Positions 1-10,733 of a stretch of DNA of 64,000 nt are shown here, piece by piece (within the stretch, counting starts at the first letter, position 1; each line of letters opens with the position of its first letter). The notes under the pieces are model-generated. The model saw nothing but the letters and a program-made list of their open reading frames with translations, was not told where the DNA came from and did no database searches. The position numbers were made by a program, and so were the translations under genes. The stretch is from Acytostelium subglobosum LB1 (lineage: Eukaryota > Evosea > Eumycetozoa > Acytosteliales > Acytosteliaceae). The stretch is from assembly GCF_000787575.1 (NCBI RefSeq), contig NW_012236528.1, forward strand, positions 683,552 through 747,551, read 5' to 3'.

Positions 1-2103
1 TTGAATGATAGTCGTTGTTGCTGTCGATGCTGTTGTGGCCGTGATGGTAGTTTTAGCTGTGGCAGTGGTGGTGGCGAGAGTGGGGCCGTGTCTGGATCAA
101 CTGGTTCGTACTGCAGCCACAGTCGCTTCTGTGGGTCCTTGAATGGGCGTCCTCTCTTCCTCTTCAATTGTACACCATCATGTACTATATGTCTTGTTGT
201 CGCTAGTTTTGAATCTGCTTTAGATGTCTTTGTTGTTGATGCTTGGTATTCGGCATCATCATCCTCCTCTTCCTCGTCTTCCTCTTCTTCTGCTTCCTCG
301 TCTTCTTCCTCTAAACTACTACTACTGCTACTACTACATTCGTCATCATCTTCTTCTTCTTCCTCATCGTCGTCGTTGTCTTTGTCATTCTTGTTCTTCT
401 TGTTTGAATGTGATGTTGGCTTGATGGTATCCTCAGTGTCCTTTCCTTTGTGATGTCCCTTGACATGCTTGGAACAGAATATCAGGAATGGCGTGGGACT
501 GTCCTTCAGGATATCCTTCTGCTGTCTCTTGATGCAGTAGGGATGGAAGGCCACGGCACAGTTGCGTTCTCGACATTGAATGCATGCTCCACCCTTCTTC
601 TTGCAGACTGTACACATGATCTTAAATCTCTGCTTGGGTATCATTGAGAACAACTTTGTCGGTCCCATCTTGTCCTTGCCAAATCCAGTGATTGCCTGTC
701 GACCAATCTCTGGCATGTTCAACACGCACACCAAATGCGCCCATTCTCCATCAACAGTCTGTTTGAGTGCACCGCTTGACTTCTTACATAGTGCACATGT
801 CTAGGATGGGTGAGTGGATGTGGTGGCGCGTCAGTCAATCAATCAAAGTGATCAATCACATCAATCAATCAAACCTACAATGTTGTCCTTGTTTGCAGAC
901 TCGCACTTCTGACAGAACCAATGACCCTCGGGTATTAGTACAATGCCATAGCACTCTTGATGAACCGCAATGTCGCAACCATCACAATATACTATCTGGT
1001 TGGTGTCATCCGATGTACCGTCGAAGCACACCGAGCACACATCCTCCGCCTCGTGTGCGCTAAAGTGTGGAAACATGTCGCTTCCAATCGATTGTTTCTG
1101 TTTGAGCGTGGAGTGTAGTGAAGAGTGTTAGCTAGCTGCCCTGCCCTGGCCTGGCCTGTCCTGTCCTCCAAGTGACTTACATATGCAAAGGTCTCCTTCT
1201 CCAAACGATCGATGACCTCTTCAAAGTCGTCCTCGGTGAAGACGGTCTTGGACGTGGCGTTGTACTCTTCGAGCCACTGCTCATCCTCGCTGTCCATGTC
1301 ATACTCTACTTGTTCGTCCTGCTCCTCCACCGACTTGCCCTGGTAGATGATATAGTTGGTAGGCTTGTTGAATGGTGCTGTCTGCTTCTCATCGGTGAGC
1401 TCGCGGTATGATGGCTGGTTCAGCGCCGACTCATTCGCTTTGAGGAATCGATATCTTTGAATGTACTCGCGTTCGTTTGGCATGTGATGGTGATGATGTG
1501 CGTACAAAGGGTTGCCTGGTGATGGTGGTGGTTGCAAAGTGAGCTGAGGCACGGGTAATGCCGGTCGAGGTGATCTAGCACTACTGGCGCCAGCCTTCTG
1601 TCTTGGTGTGCTTGGTGCCTTGGGTGTACCCGGTGCCTTTGGGGTACCTGGTGCCCTTGGTGTACCCGGCATCTTTGGTGTGCCAGGTGTCTTTGTGAGT
1701 TGTGGTGGGGCGTCTTGTACTGTTGGCTCATCTGGTAGTATGACGCTAACGAGCTGTAAGGTGGGTGGAGTATGTAAGTATGGACAGTCAGTCTGTTGGA
1801 CACCTCGAGGGAGGGTGTGTCAGATCATACCTTTGATTGATGTATGATGTCATTGAGGTCGATGCCATCCAAACCAGAGTCGGACGTGATCACTGGCATT
1901 GAGAGGGTGATTAGATCGAGGGAGAATGGAGGTGGTGGCGTTCCTTGGCGATCGTCATCAACATCATCGTCAGATTCGCACATCGATGTGTCACTATCAG
2001 CATATTGATGGTGATTTCCATTGACTTGTATCGTATTATCTCCTCCTCCTCCTCTTAATGGTGTCGTACTGCCTGATGCCCTATTCTTCCTTCGTCTAGT
2101 CAT
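1..2103 (-). CDS. EPL1-like plus PHD/extended-PHD chromatin reader (BRPF/JADE type), C-terminus off window
   Basis: Spliced gene with exons 2103-1831, 1753-1181, 1097-879 and 800 to beyond position 1; about 621 residues are visible. All three introns are phase 0 with GT/AG ends. The second exon has a repetitive Pro/Gly/Thr segment ([10 protein letters not shown] units) and then an enhancer-of-polycomb-like stretch ([15 protein letters not shown]). A C4HC3 PHD finger (CSVC...[14 protein letters not shown]...WFCQKC) is followed by an extended PHD (CALC...WAHLVC...CTVC...CIQC...CAVAFHPYC). An acidic Ser/Glu/Asp block and an AT-hook ([10 protein letters not shown]) follow. This order is that of BRPF and JADE scaffold subunits of MYST histone acetyltransferases, which bind histone H3 tails in the nucleus. 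No bromodomain or PWWP domain is seen before the edge, so BRPF versus JADE is undecided. The start is ATG at 2103; a longer reading from GTG at 2118 is not needed. Confidence 0.85.
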
Positions 2104-2586
2104 CTCTCTCTCACTCACACACTCTCTTCTCTTTCACTGTTTGTTTTTGTTGTCTATCTCACTTTGTCTCAATCTATCTATCTATCTAACTATCTAATGT
2201 TCTATCTCTAACTAACTATATGTTTGCGAAGTAGTATGACCAACATGCAGTCAAAACTACTGATTCAACTACGATACTCTATGTATCGTATTGTGATTAT
2301 ATCTCAATCTCCTCTCGAGTATTATTATCTTATTGTTATGATTGAATGAATGAATGGTTTCTATGTATATATATGTATTACTTGTGTTTCAGTCTAATGT
2401 AATGATCATTGATTGTTGTTGTTGCTATTGTTGTGTCTCCAACCCTCGTGCATTAGATGTGATCATTCACCCCACACCCTTTGAATTTTTATTGGCGCCA
2501 CGAAGATCAACGACCACATTGCAGAACTTCCATCATCAAAGACTATTGATTGAATGATTGATTTATTCATTGATTGATTGATTGAT
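2104..2586. other. Spacer, no gene seen
   Basis: AT-rich intergenic DNA upstream of the PHD gene and downstream of the DUF1990 gene. It has short CTAT/ATCT repeats (about 2172-2215) and TTGA repeats near 2550-2585. No open frame with coding character was found. Confidence 0.6.
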
Positions 2587-3315
2587 CTATACATGTTTGA
2601 TGGTTTGTGATGATCCAACTGATCTCAACATTGAATTACTAGAGTCTATTTTAAACTTGTTCTGTTTGATGGATGGATGATTAAGGAGAATGAGCATGAG
2701 TATGAGATTACTTTGACATTGACATTGATTGATGATATGATGACTTACTTGAAAGAATCTGGCCACAGGATAACCAAGTTGAGTTAACAGATGCTGTGGT
2801 TCAGAGAAAGATAGCAACTCATAATATACATCGCCTTCGCCATTCTGATCGCGTCGCCATTCAATGACGAATCGTTCTTCTCCGCGCTCCAAGTGATCGA
2901 GTGTGCCATAGGCAAAGCCGTAGCGGATGACGTTCTCGTCCTCCTCCGGCCCGTCAATGACGTAGACGATCCGACAGAAGGACAGCGCCCAGAAGCCAAA
3001 CTGCCGTGATGCCACAGCCACTGTGTTTCCGACGGCCACGGGCACGTCGTTGAAGCAAAAGTTGACCCAGTCGAGATCGAACTGCTTCCATGACTTGAGG
3101 GCGGCCACTGCGCGCTCAAAGCATTCGCGACCCTGTCCCAACTTGACTCTGAAATGATCTATATCATAATTCTGGTACTTTGGATCGTTCTCATATTGTT
3201 CCTTTGTATCATACTCCTTTGTACCATGAACAAATGCATAAGGGAATGGTGTCTCTCTTCTCTGTGTCATCATATCTCTAATCTGACTATCAGGTGGTTT
3301 ACGTATGCAAATCAT
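2587..3315 (-). CDS. DUF1990 (UPF0548) family protein
   Basis: Two exons, 3315-2749 and 2661-2587, give 213 residues. The family core is clear: FGFWALSFCRIVYVID, then FAYGTLDHLERGEERFVIEW, and a C-terminal helix RFFQNKFKIDSSNSM. That last piece becomes contiguous only after the 87-nt intron (GTAAGT...ACAG) is removed, which supports the splice. Read straight through, the intron happens to stay open, so an unspliced model would insert foreign residues at the conserved C-terminus. The family occurs in bacteria, plants and protists, has no firmly established activity, and has no predicted signal peptide here. The start is ATG at 3315. Confidence 0.85.
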   Translation of the reverse strand: MICIRKPPDSQIRDMMTQRRETPFPYAFVHGTKEYDTKEQYENDPKYQNYDIDHFRVKLGQGRECFERAVAALKSWKQFDLDWVNFCFNDVPVAVGNTVAVASRQFGFWALSFCRIVYVIDGPEEDENVIRYGFAYGTLDHLERGEERFVIEWRRDQNGEGDVYYELLSFSEPQHLLTQLGYPVARFFQVSHHIINQCQCQSNLILMLILLNHPSIKQNKFKIDSSNSMLRSVGSSQTIKHV

Positions 3316-3491
3316 TATTATATAGTTGTAGTTGTTGTTGTGATGTTGTTATTACTAGTTATTTATATATTGTATAAATTGTGAAGTTGTAATAATGATT
3401 CATCATCAACAACACTCTGGTGAAAGAACCAAAAAGGTGGCAAACAACCCCCTTTCTTTCAACAAAACACACTTGTTGGGTCCAAACAACT
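3316..3491. other. Short spacer between DUF1990 gene and transposon
   Basis: Promoter side of the minus-strand DUF1990 gene, AT-rich. The inverted-repeat element starts at about 3492. No coding content. Confidence 0.5.
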
Positions 3492-3739
3492 AACACCCAC
3501 CTGAGGTATTCGGAATTTCAGGGGGTAATTTCTCTGTGGGGATATTTGTGCGTGAATGATGAAGGTTACAGGTCTGAGATAGTTGTAGACGTGATTCATT
3601 TAATTAATTTCCCAAATTATTAAACAAACAGATAATATTGTTGTTCTATAGATCATATACTATCTAATCATATATAATATATCTTATACAAATATAATTA
3701 TACGATCATTTTGATATCATCTACATGTACTATTATAAC

Positions 3740-3789
3740 AAAAAAAAGAAAAAAAAAAAAACAACAAAAAAAAAAAAAAAAAAAAAAAG
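3740..3789. repeat. Poly-A tract next to gap
   Basis: Nearly pure A run with occasional G or C, immediately upstream of the N gap. Such tracts often cause assembly breaks. Confidence 0.85.
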
Positions 3790-3831
3790 GATACAGAAAA
3801 AGGACTATAAAGAGAGAATGGAGGAAGTCTT

Positions 3832-3931
3832 NNNNNNNNNNNNNNNNNNNNNNNNNNNNNNNNNNNNNNNNNNNNNNNNNNNNNNNNNNNNNNNNNNNNN
3901 NNNNNNNNNNNNNNNNNNNNNNNNNNNNNNN
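3832..3931. other. Assembly gap (100 N)
   Basis: Exactly 100 unresolved bases, the usual placeholder for a gap of unknown size. It falls inside the inverted-repeat element and removes the 5' part of its gene. Confidence 0.99.
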
Positions 3932-4007
3932 TACACATTCACTCGTTCCCATCCAACCTTACTCACATGATCCAGCCCCTTGACTTGGTTATTTTCTCCT
4001 CGTTTAG

Positions 4008-4647
4008 GCAGTGTCTCTCAGATTTGCTACTCAAAGAGATACATGCCAATCCAAAGTTCAAAGTCAAGCCCGAGCACTATCTCTCACTGACCCATTATGC
4101 TTGGGACAAGAGTGCCTGTCAATCCAATGTCATGCAAGCATGGGTAAAGTCTGGTCTGATCGAATGGTCCCCTACCCAACCAAGAGACAAGCGATTTGTG
4201 CCAAAGAAGCGTAAGAGGTCCTCCAAGGCCCTCGTTGCCCAGCAATCCAAGGACCTGGCCATCATTGATCCAGAGAAATTGACCAAGAAGCAAAGGACAG
4301 TAGTGCTGCGCGACAAGAAGTCCACTGGCAACCTGATCACATCCAAGGAAACAAGGTATGTTTACACATTCATTCATTCTTAATTCAAATAACTCTAACA
4401 TATCGCCAGTGGACTTGTAAATGTGCAATACGATGTAACAATCAAGGCCACAGGCGCTGGTTCACAGCCGGCCATCACAATGATCCAGAACAACCTCCAG
4501 GTCAACAACAATACCATGAATATCCAAAACAGCCATGGAACCAACACAATCACTCACACTGAGTCTACAACCCAGTCATCATCAAGCCAAATGGTGACAG
4601 ATAGACCCAACATCATGCGCAACATCAAGAACTTCTTTGGTTTGTAA
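4008..4647 (+). CDS. Transposase-like protein, C-terminal part only
   Basis: Two visible exons, 4008-4355 and 4410-4647, joined in frame (…SKET-SGLVNV…), end in NFFGL-stop; earlier exons are lost in the gap. The first exon has a helical segment in which an Ala-Trp pair (YAWDKS) is followed by AWVKSGLIEW. This resembles the end of the DDE region in pogo/jerky-type transposases, where a Trp helix precedes a 'W-x-K-x-G-I' motif. A basic stretch (PKKRKRSSK) could be a nuclear localisation signal. The tail is Asn/Ser/Thr-rich. The catalytic DDE residues are not in the available sequence. Placement between inverted repeats supports the transposase reading, but the protein match alone is weak. Confidence 0.5.
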
Positions 4648-4758
4648 TAAACAACAACAATTATTACCCGTTTATGTCTATCTATCAGTCATTGTCCTAT
4701 GAATTTGACCCATAAAGAAATTACCCCCCGAAATTCTTGTTACCTCAGGTGGGTGTAA

Positions 4759-5021
4759 CTTTACCTTTTTTGATTGATTGATTGAAAGCTGGATAGGGTA
4801 GTGTAACTCTATATCTCTCACTCCAAACTACTTTATTATTTGTAACTATTATTATATTATTATTATTATATTATATTGTATATGTTAAGGAAGGAAGGAA
4901 GTTATTTACAATTGTTGTATATTAGTGTAACGCGCTCGTGTATCATTGATTGATTGTTTGTTTGTTTGTTTGTATGATTGAATGAATGATTTGAATGATT
5001 GTATAGGGTGACTAGGTGATG
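4759..5021. other. Spacer downstream of transposon
   Basis: AT-rich sequence with TTAT and TTTG repeats between the transposon and the 3' end of the PHAF1 gene. Nothing coding was seen. Confidence 0.5.
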
Positions 5022-7063
5022 TTAGAATCCACTTTCGATACTATCTATATAACTACTACTGCTGCCTCCACCACCATTGCCACCATTGCTATTACTAATG
5101 TTGCTTCCGTTGATGCTGCTGCCGTAGGAAGGTCCTCCCATGTGGTTGCCATTGGTGTCGTTATTTACATAGATTGGGGAATCGTCAAACAGACAAACTG
5201 ATGCTATATATTGGTTCCTCATAATCTAAGTTGATGTAAGTATGGGATACCGTATAAAGGGTCTAATGGTCTGGACCAAACTTACTTCAAATATTATGCC
5301 TGGATAGCCGTAGAAGTAGGTGGAACCAAATGGATTGGATATGGAGCCACGGTTGTTGACTACAGGCTTGCCGGACTTGCCAAAGACGTTCTGGACCTCG
5401 TCCCACTTCATGTCGGGATGGATGAAGTGGATGGATGGGTCAATGACGGATGATTCGTTTCGATGCTGTTGCTGTTGCTGCTGAAGCTCAGACGACATTG
5501 CCACCAAGATTGGCGGGAGCATCAATGAAGGGTTCGATGGTGATGATGACAATGGTCCATTTGGATGTTGAAGATTGTTACTTAGTGCTTGTTGTTGCTG
5601 ATGTTGTTGTTGTTTGTTTGTGTTTGTTGTTGTCGTGGTTGTAATTGATCGAGATCCACTGACACTGCCATTTACATTGCCATTTCCATTGACATTGCCA
5701 TTGCCATTGATATTGCCATTGACATTGCTACTTGACGACGACGAGGAATCACCACCAAGCTCGGGCAATTGGGGGATGTTGTTTGGATCGATTGGAGGAT
5801 GACCATTCTCCACTTGCTTGGCAGAGGGTGGTGCAACCTTGCCCTCGACCACATTCTTCAAAGCATCAAAGATGGCTTTTGAGTTGTCGCTATTGTCAAG
5901 TATCTTAAATGAGCATTTAGAGTATCTTTACAACAACCAAACAATCAGACAATGTTAGTACAATAAACAGCATCGATTGAATGAATGGATACATACAGGT
6001 TGAACTCATAGTGAGTTGGGAAGTTGGTGTGAAAGATATACTTCTTGGCAGTGTTACGCTTGGCGTCAAAGAGAATATCGATACCAAGATGGAAGTAGTT
6101 GTAGAAGTAGTCGGGTGCAGGAGAAAGCTCAACCTTGTAGGTGTGTATCTTCATGTTGTCCTCATCCTTGTGATAGATCTTTGAAGGTGGTCCGAGCTCA
6201 CTAAGTACATCCTGTGGCGTGGACTTGAATGTCAATATACAATTCCTTCTGCAAAAGTAGACACCTGCGTTCGGCTACATATGGGTGATGGTGTTAGTCC
6301 TACATAGCGACCAAGGTCAGATGGATTGGGCTAAACATACCACAACAATGATGTCCTCATTTGGTGAAGGCATGACTGTGAGAGGTGTCTTCATCTGCAA
6401 TCCACTATATACAAACACCTTGGAGACAACTGGTGTTGAGCCATCCGGTAGCTCCACGGGCAACTCTGTTCCTTCGCTGTATAATGAGTTAAACTTTGGT
6501 GGAATTGGGAAACTAAATGATAGGCCCTGTAGTTACACCTTGAGGTGTTAGTCATCAAGCGTACGCATGACCAATCAAACAACATACAGGATAGTGAAGG
6601 TGATAGACGTTCTTCTTGGCATTGAAGTCGCCTGGATATGATGGACCAAACTTGGAATAGATGTTCACGAACGAAGCAATGCTCTCACTATTGCTAAAGA
6701 TTGATCCACGATAGCTTAGTGCCAGCTTTGATACGTCAAATATCTCGATCACCCTGAGTCGTTGTGAGGACGGTGCGAATCGTAACAGCACGCCATCATC
6801 CACCAACTTGAGAACTATGTCGATGCTAAGTGGATCCTATAAAGATTAGATTATTTAGATTGTTAGTATGTTGTTACCTGAACATGGATGGATGGATGCA
6901 CAATTAATCAACATACAGAGTCATTAAAGATGATGTCCACTTTGTTGATGACAGCCACATTGTTATGTTTGATCACATTGAGTGCCTCGGAAATTGTCAT
7001 TCCAAGGACAAAGTCACCCAGACTCTTGCCTGGTTGCAACTCTAGTTTTAGTTGACGTGACAT
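5022..7063 (-). CDS. phaf1: PHAF1 / UPF0183 family protein (C16orf70 homologue)
   Basis: Six exons: 7063-6917, 6836-6588, 6526-6341, 6274-5997, 5925-5286 and 5225-5022; 567 residues, frame maintained through every junction. UPF0183 signatures run along the whole length: an N-terminal LGDFVLGMTISEAL, then LRFAPSSQRLRVIEIFDVS, FGPSYPGDF, the strongly conserved DYFYNYFHLGIDILFDAKR with KKYIFHTNFPTHYEFN, and near the end NPFGSTYFYGYPGIIFEIM followed by IASVCLFDD. The animal homologue is a phagophore-recruited autophagy regulator. A poly-Gln/Asn/Ser/Thr insertion of about 100 residues (5450-5760) splits the conserved C-terminal part, as is common in dictyostelid proteins. The last exon ends in a Gly/Ser/Asn-rich tail. 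Divergent from the CX9C gene. Confidence 0.9.
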
Positions 7064-7841
7064 TGTTGATCTAATCAATCAATGATGATGGTGATGTTGC
7101 TTCAACACAGGTAGACGCTACTACTACTACTCTAACTATCTATCTATCTATCTATCTATATCTATTTCCTTTGTCTTGGTTGATGCAACTATCTAACTAT
7201 TTTCTCTCTTTGCCTGATGTAAGTATTCTACTACGACTATAACTATATGTTGGTTTATGCTTGTGTATATGTGTGTATATGTATACAAGCTCTATCTCTA
7301 TCTATCTGTTTGGTTAACAAGTGAAGTGTGTTGTGCTTGTTTCCAAAGGTGTGAAGAATGTGCGAAGTGTTTGTTGTTGAGTGTGTGATACTAGTAGTTG
7401 CTCATGAGTGTGTATGAATGAGAATGTGGTGTTGTTGTTGTAAGATTGTTACCAAGGTTTGGGTGAACAACTCATCATCAACAATCTTCAACTTTACTTT
7501 GCTTCAATCTCAAGGAGAAATAAAAATTAAAATAAAATAAAATATGATTCTTTTTGGACTTGATTTCAATTGAATAAACAAGTTTCATTCTTTGATTGTT
7601 TGATTGACCCATTCAGTTATATTGTTGAGAGATAAAATACATTACTGATGATGAGGTTGTTTGGTTGACCCAGGGACAACTCCCATTTCAAAATGAAATC
7701 CAGGTTTGGGTTGATCATTTATCTTTTTTTTGCTCGATACAGATACAACATTATATATGATGTTAATACTTGACTCATTCAAGACTGAATGAATATATCA
7801 CTATATCACCAATCGTTTAATAACATTTCAATCAATTAGTA
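7064..7841. promoter_or_regulatory. Divergent promoter region
   Basis: 778 bp between the start codons of the PHAF1-like gene (minus) and the CX9C gene (plus), so it must serve both. It contains a TATC microsatellite and A/T-rich runs around 7510-7560. No specific factor site can be named. Confidence 0.5.
7137..7164. repeat. TATC microsatellite
   Basis: About seven tandem TATC/CTAT units upstream of the PHAF1-like gene. Confidence 0.8.
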
Positions 7842-8351
7842 ATGGAGCAACAACAACAACCACAACAACAACAATCAAATGATGTTATATATCTTCAAGG
7901 TATAAACAGAGCATCATTGATCATTGATGATAATGTCAATGTGGATAGCATTGATATTCCTCGTATAGTCACGGCTGCAAACTCATTCGTCGGTAGCAAG
8001 GGATTGAATAGAGAACAAAAGGTGCTCAAACTCACTCAACTATGTCAGATTGAAATGGATCAGCTGTACGATTGCGAGACAACCAATGGTAGTAACCATG
8101 TCATATGTGATGCCCTCCAAGCACAACTGCACAACTGCATGACGAGCAAGCTGTGTCCGGGTGAGCAGGAGCTAAAGGCGGCCAACTGCGACAATGCCCA
8201 TCTGTCATTAGGTGGCATCCAACAGTTCAACAAATGTATGCAGATCAATAAGAGATTGAACAACTGTCTAGAGGACAACCTGCTTATCATATGGTCCACT
8301 CCATTCAATATCAATAATAATAATAATAACAATAGTCCGTCATTGTCATGA
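7842..8351 (+). CDS. Tandem CX9C (double CHCH-like) protein, probably mitochondrial intermembrane space
   Basis: Single-exon gene, 169 residues, starting in a Gln-rich stretch and ending in an Asn run. Eight cysteines form four helix-hairpin half-motifs in order: C-QIEMDQLYD-C, C-DALQAQLHN-C, C-PGEQELKAAN-C and C-MQINKRLNN-C, i.e. CX9C, CX9C, CX10C, CX9C. Pairs of such motifs define CHCH domains, which Mia40 oxidises in the mitochondrial intermembrane space; two domains in tandem occur, for example, in the complex I subunit NDUFA8. The protein has no cleavable presequence, as is usual for Mia40 clients. I cannot say which member it is. Its 3' end faces the VPS9 gene with only 44 bp between the stop codons. 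Confidence 0.65.
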   Translation: MEQQQQPQQQQSNDVIYLQGINRASLIIDDNVNVDSIDIPRIVTAANSFVGSKGLNREQKVLKLTQLCQIEMDQLYDCETTNGSNHVICDALQAQLHNCMTSKLCPGEQELKAANCDNAHLSLGGIQQFNKCMQINKRLNNCLEDNLLIIWSTPFNINNNNNNNSPSLS

Positions 8352-8395
8352 CAATTAATCATTATAATCATCAAGTGTTGGTGTTATTACTACTA

Positions 8396-10733
8396 CTACT
8401 TATTGGATCGTGGCGACTGTCCTGCAACTGTTGGAGCAGCAGCAGTAGTGGAATACCAATGATCCACCAATTGATTGTACTCTACCATCAGCTGGCGGAC
8501 ATCCTTGATCGATAGGTCTTCAGGCCGACTCTTGTAGAACTTCCAATGTTGTTGCTGCGGCTGTGACCTCTTTGTTTGTTGTTGTTGTAGTTGTTGTTGT
8601 TGCTGTTGAGGTTGAGGTTGAGGAGGTTGTTGTTGTTTCTTTGGAGTGGTAGGCATCGTTGATACTACTGTCTGTTGTGGCTGTTGGATAACAGTGGTAC
8701 CCTTGTTGCCGCCTCCATCGCTACTACCATTAGTGCCATTAATGGTGCCATTGTTGCTGCCATTGTTGCTGCCATTGATAGGTAACAACTGAGTGGGCTG
8801 TTTGTCTTCATGTTGATGTTGGTGTTGTTGCTTCAAACGATCAGACTGAACTGTGACTGGTTTGATGTTGACTCCAACATCAGGTGGCTGCTCGATAATT
8901 GATGATGCCATCTCCTTCTCCTTCTCCTTCTCCATGTCTCTTTCTGAACTATATACATTGGTACTATTTACATCTGAAGTGATCGTTGTAGAACTGTCCA
9001 CAACAGGAGGAACTAGCTGCTCGGTATCTGTCTTTACATCCACCTCAACATCCTGCTTTGGCTTATTGTCCTCAATCTTGTCTTGTTGAACTTCTACCTC
9101 ATTGACCTTGTCATTGTCCTTGTCGTTGGACATTGTCAACTGATCCATTGTCATGTTCTGTATGAATGTGGCACCAGTGATCAGTGTCACCAAGTAATAG
9201 TTTGTCTCTGGTTCAATCAAACTTGGATCCCTAAACAATGTAATGAACTGGATGTTGGACAATAAGAATGGAAGGTTGGACTTGATCAGGACCTGTTCAT
9301 GTGATTGATTGTTTGTGTTAGTGATTGATCAAATGAGTGAGCTTGAGTGGACTATCAATCAAACATACATAGATAATGATTGGAAGCAATTGATCGGCAC
9401 CAACTGGTGCGCTATTCTTGTCATTGGAGAGCAACTTGAACAAGAGTTTGAATCCCTTTTTGAGTGCGATCAGCTTCTCCCTCGGTGTTTTGAAGCTGGT
9501 CATGCGTAGAAGTTGCTCCTGTATCTGTTCCAGTCTCTCGTTGGAGATCAATGCATCGTCAATGTCCAGGTTGGCGGGCGTGATGAATTGGAACTGTAGT
9601 ATATGCTCGCACAGTGCCGTGTCCATGTCGATGTTTGATGGTATTGAGAAGATGCGTCGATAGAGACGCTGCGTGATGTACTGCTCCAGATACTCGTACA
9701 CGACGATCTCGGCCTGATGCTCGGTCAGGTGCGCAAACGATGGCAGACGCGGACTGCTTGCCGCGATCGTCGTCGACGAAGATTTGAATGAGATGGCGGC
9801 ACAGGCGTGCAGCAACATGGGCAGAGCCGTCGCAATGAACGACTTGGTCGACGACGAGATGTCGCCAGTCTCTGCCAGCGACTCGGCTGTGATTGAGTTT
9901 GGGTCATCATTCGTGGCGCGCGGTGAATGCTGTTGCTGCTGCGGTGGTGATTGTACGATGGACTCGATGAAGCTGTCGATTGTGGTGAGCAGGTGATTGT
10001 GCTCAGGCTGGGTGATGCGGTGCTGTATCTCAATGAAGCACTGCTCAATGTTCTCAATGGCGTGTGAGTCGACCAGTTGGCTAGGCTGGCTGACCACGCT
10101 GGTCTTGGCACCTGTGCCGTATGAGATTGGGAATGGAATGTTGTTGGACACATAAGATAGCAGGGGCATTGGAGAGAATGAGTTGAGAGTTGGTGTAGCT
10201 GGCAGATTGTTGGTGAAGCTAGACAATGAACTCCATAATCCAGAGAGTAGACCGACATTAGGTTGCTTGGTAGTGTCACTACTGTCCGTACTATTGTTAC
10301 CACCGCCATAGTAACTCGACAAGAATGATGACAATGACGTCCTGAATGTACTGGGTGCAACTGCTACTGTTGTAGTTGTTGCCGTAGTTGATGTTGTTGA
10401 GGCGGCGGCAACAGGAGTGGTGGCAAGTTGTGGTGACTCCTTGACAGGTGTCTGTTGTGCACCATCATCCGCAGCCTTCACATTGTGTGATTGTTCGTCA
10501 CCTGAGTGTTGTTGTTGTTGCTGTTGTTGTGTTGATTGTTTGTCATTTGTATCATCAGCTGCTGTGGATTGTGTTGTTGTAGTTGTTGCTGCTGCAACTA
10601 CTGGTTGTGCTGTTGTCTGTGTACTGTTATTGTTTGACCTCCCAGTCAATGACGAGAATGCCCTTCCCAACAGACCAGGCTTTGAGGTAGGTGGAGGAGT
10701 AGTCTCTTGCTTGCTGGTGGTGCTAGTGGACAT
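8396..10733 (-). CDS. VPS9-domain protein, probable Rab5-family guanine nucleotide exchange factor
   Basis: Two exons, 10733-9369 and 9292-8396, 753 residues. The splice falls inside the VPS9 core and restores it: GADQLLPIIIYV-LIKSNLPFLLSNIQFITLF, followed by ETNYYLVTLITGATFIQNM. The invariant Asp of GADQLLP and the YY motif of the catalytic VPS9 fold are present. A helical bundle precedes the core (YLEQYITQRLYRRIF ... LQFITPANLDID), as in Rabex-5-type proteins. The N-terminal 200 residues and the region after the VPS9 domain are Thr/Gln/Ser-rich and probably disordered. Expected role: activation of Rab5-like GTPases on early endosomes and macropinosomes. No FYVE, RA or SH2 domain is seen. 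Confidence 0.88.

Larger units (their letters stand above)
3492..4758 (+). mobile_element. DNA transposon with ~41-bp terminal inverted repeats
   Basis: The left arm (3492-3532) and right arm (4716-4758) are reverse complements with only a few mismatches. Both hold the block CACCCACCTGAGGTA, four unrelated bases, GAATTTC, and GGGGGTAATTTCT. The region between carries the tail of a transposase-like gene on the plus strand and the 100-N gap, so the true length is unknown. A few more bases outside the arms also match weakly (AACTAACACCC against AAGTTACACCC), so the exact end is uncertain by some bases. I did not find a convincing target-site duplication. Cut-and-paste elements of this form (one gene, short TIRs) are known from dictyostelids; I cannot assign a named family. 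Confidence 0.7.

Noticed and set aside
1-453. Plus-strand Ser-rich frame at the left edge
   Set aside because: Antisense of the acidic Ser/Glu tract of the PHD gene, whose frame is supported by zinc-finger motifs.
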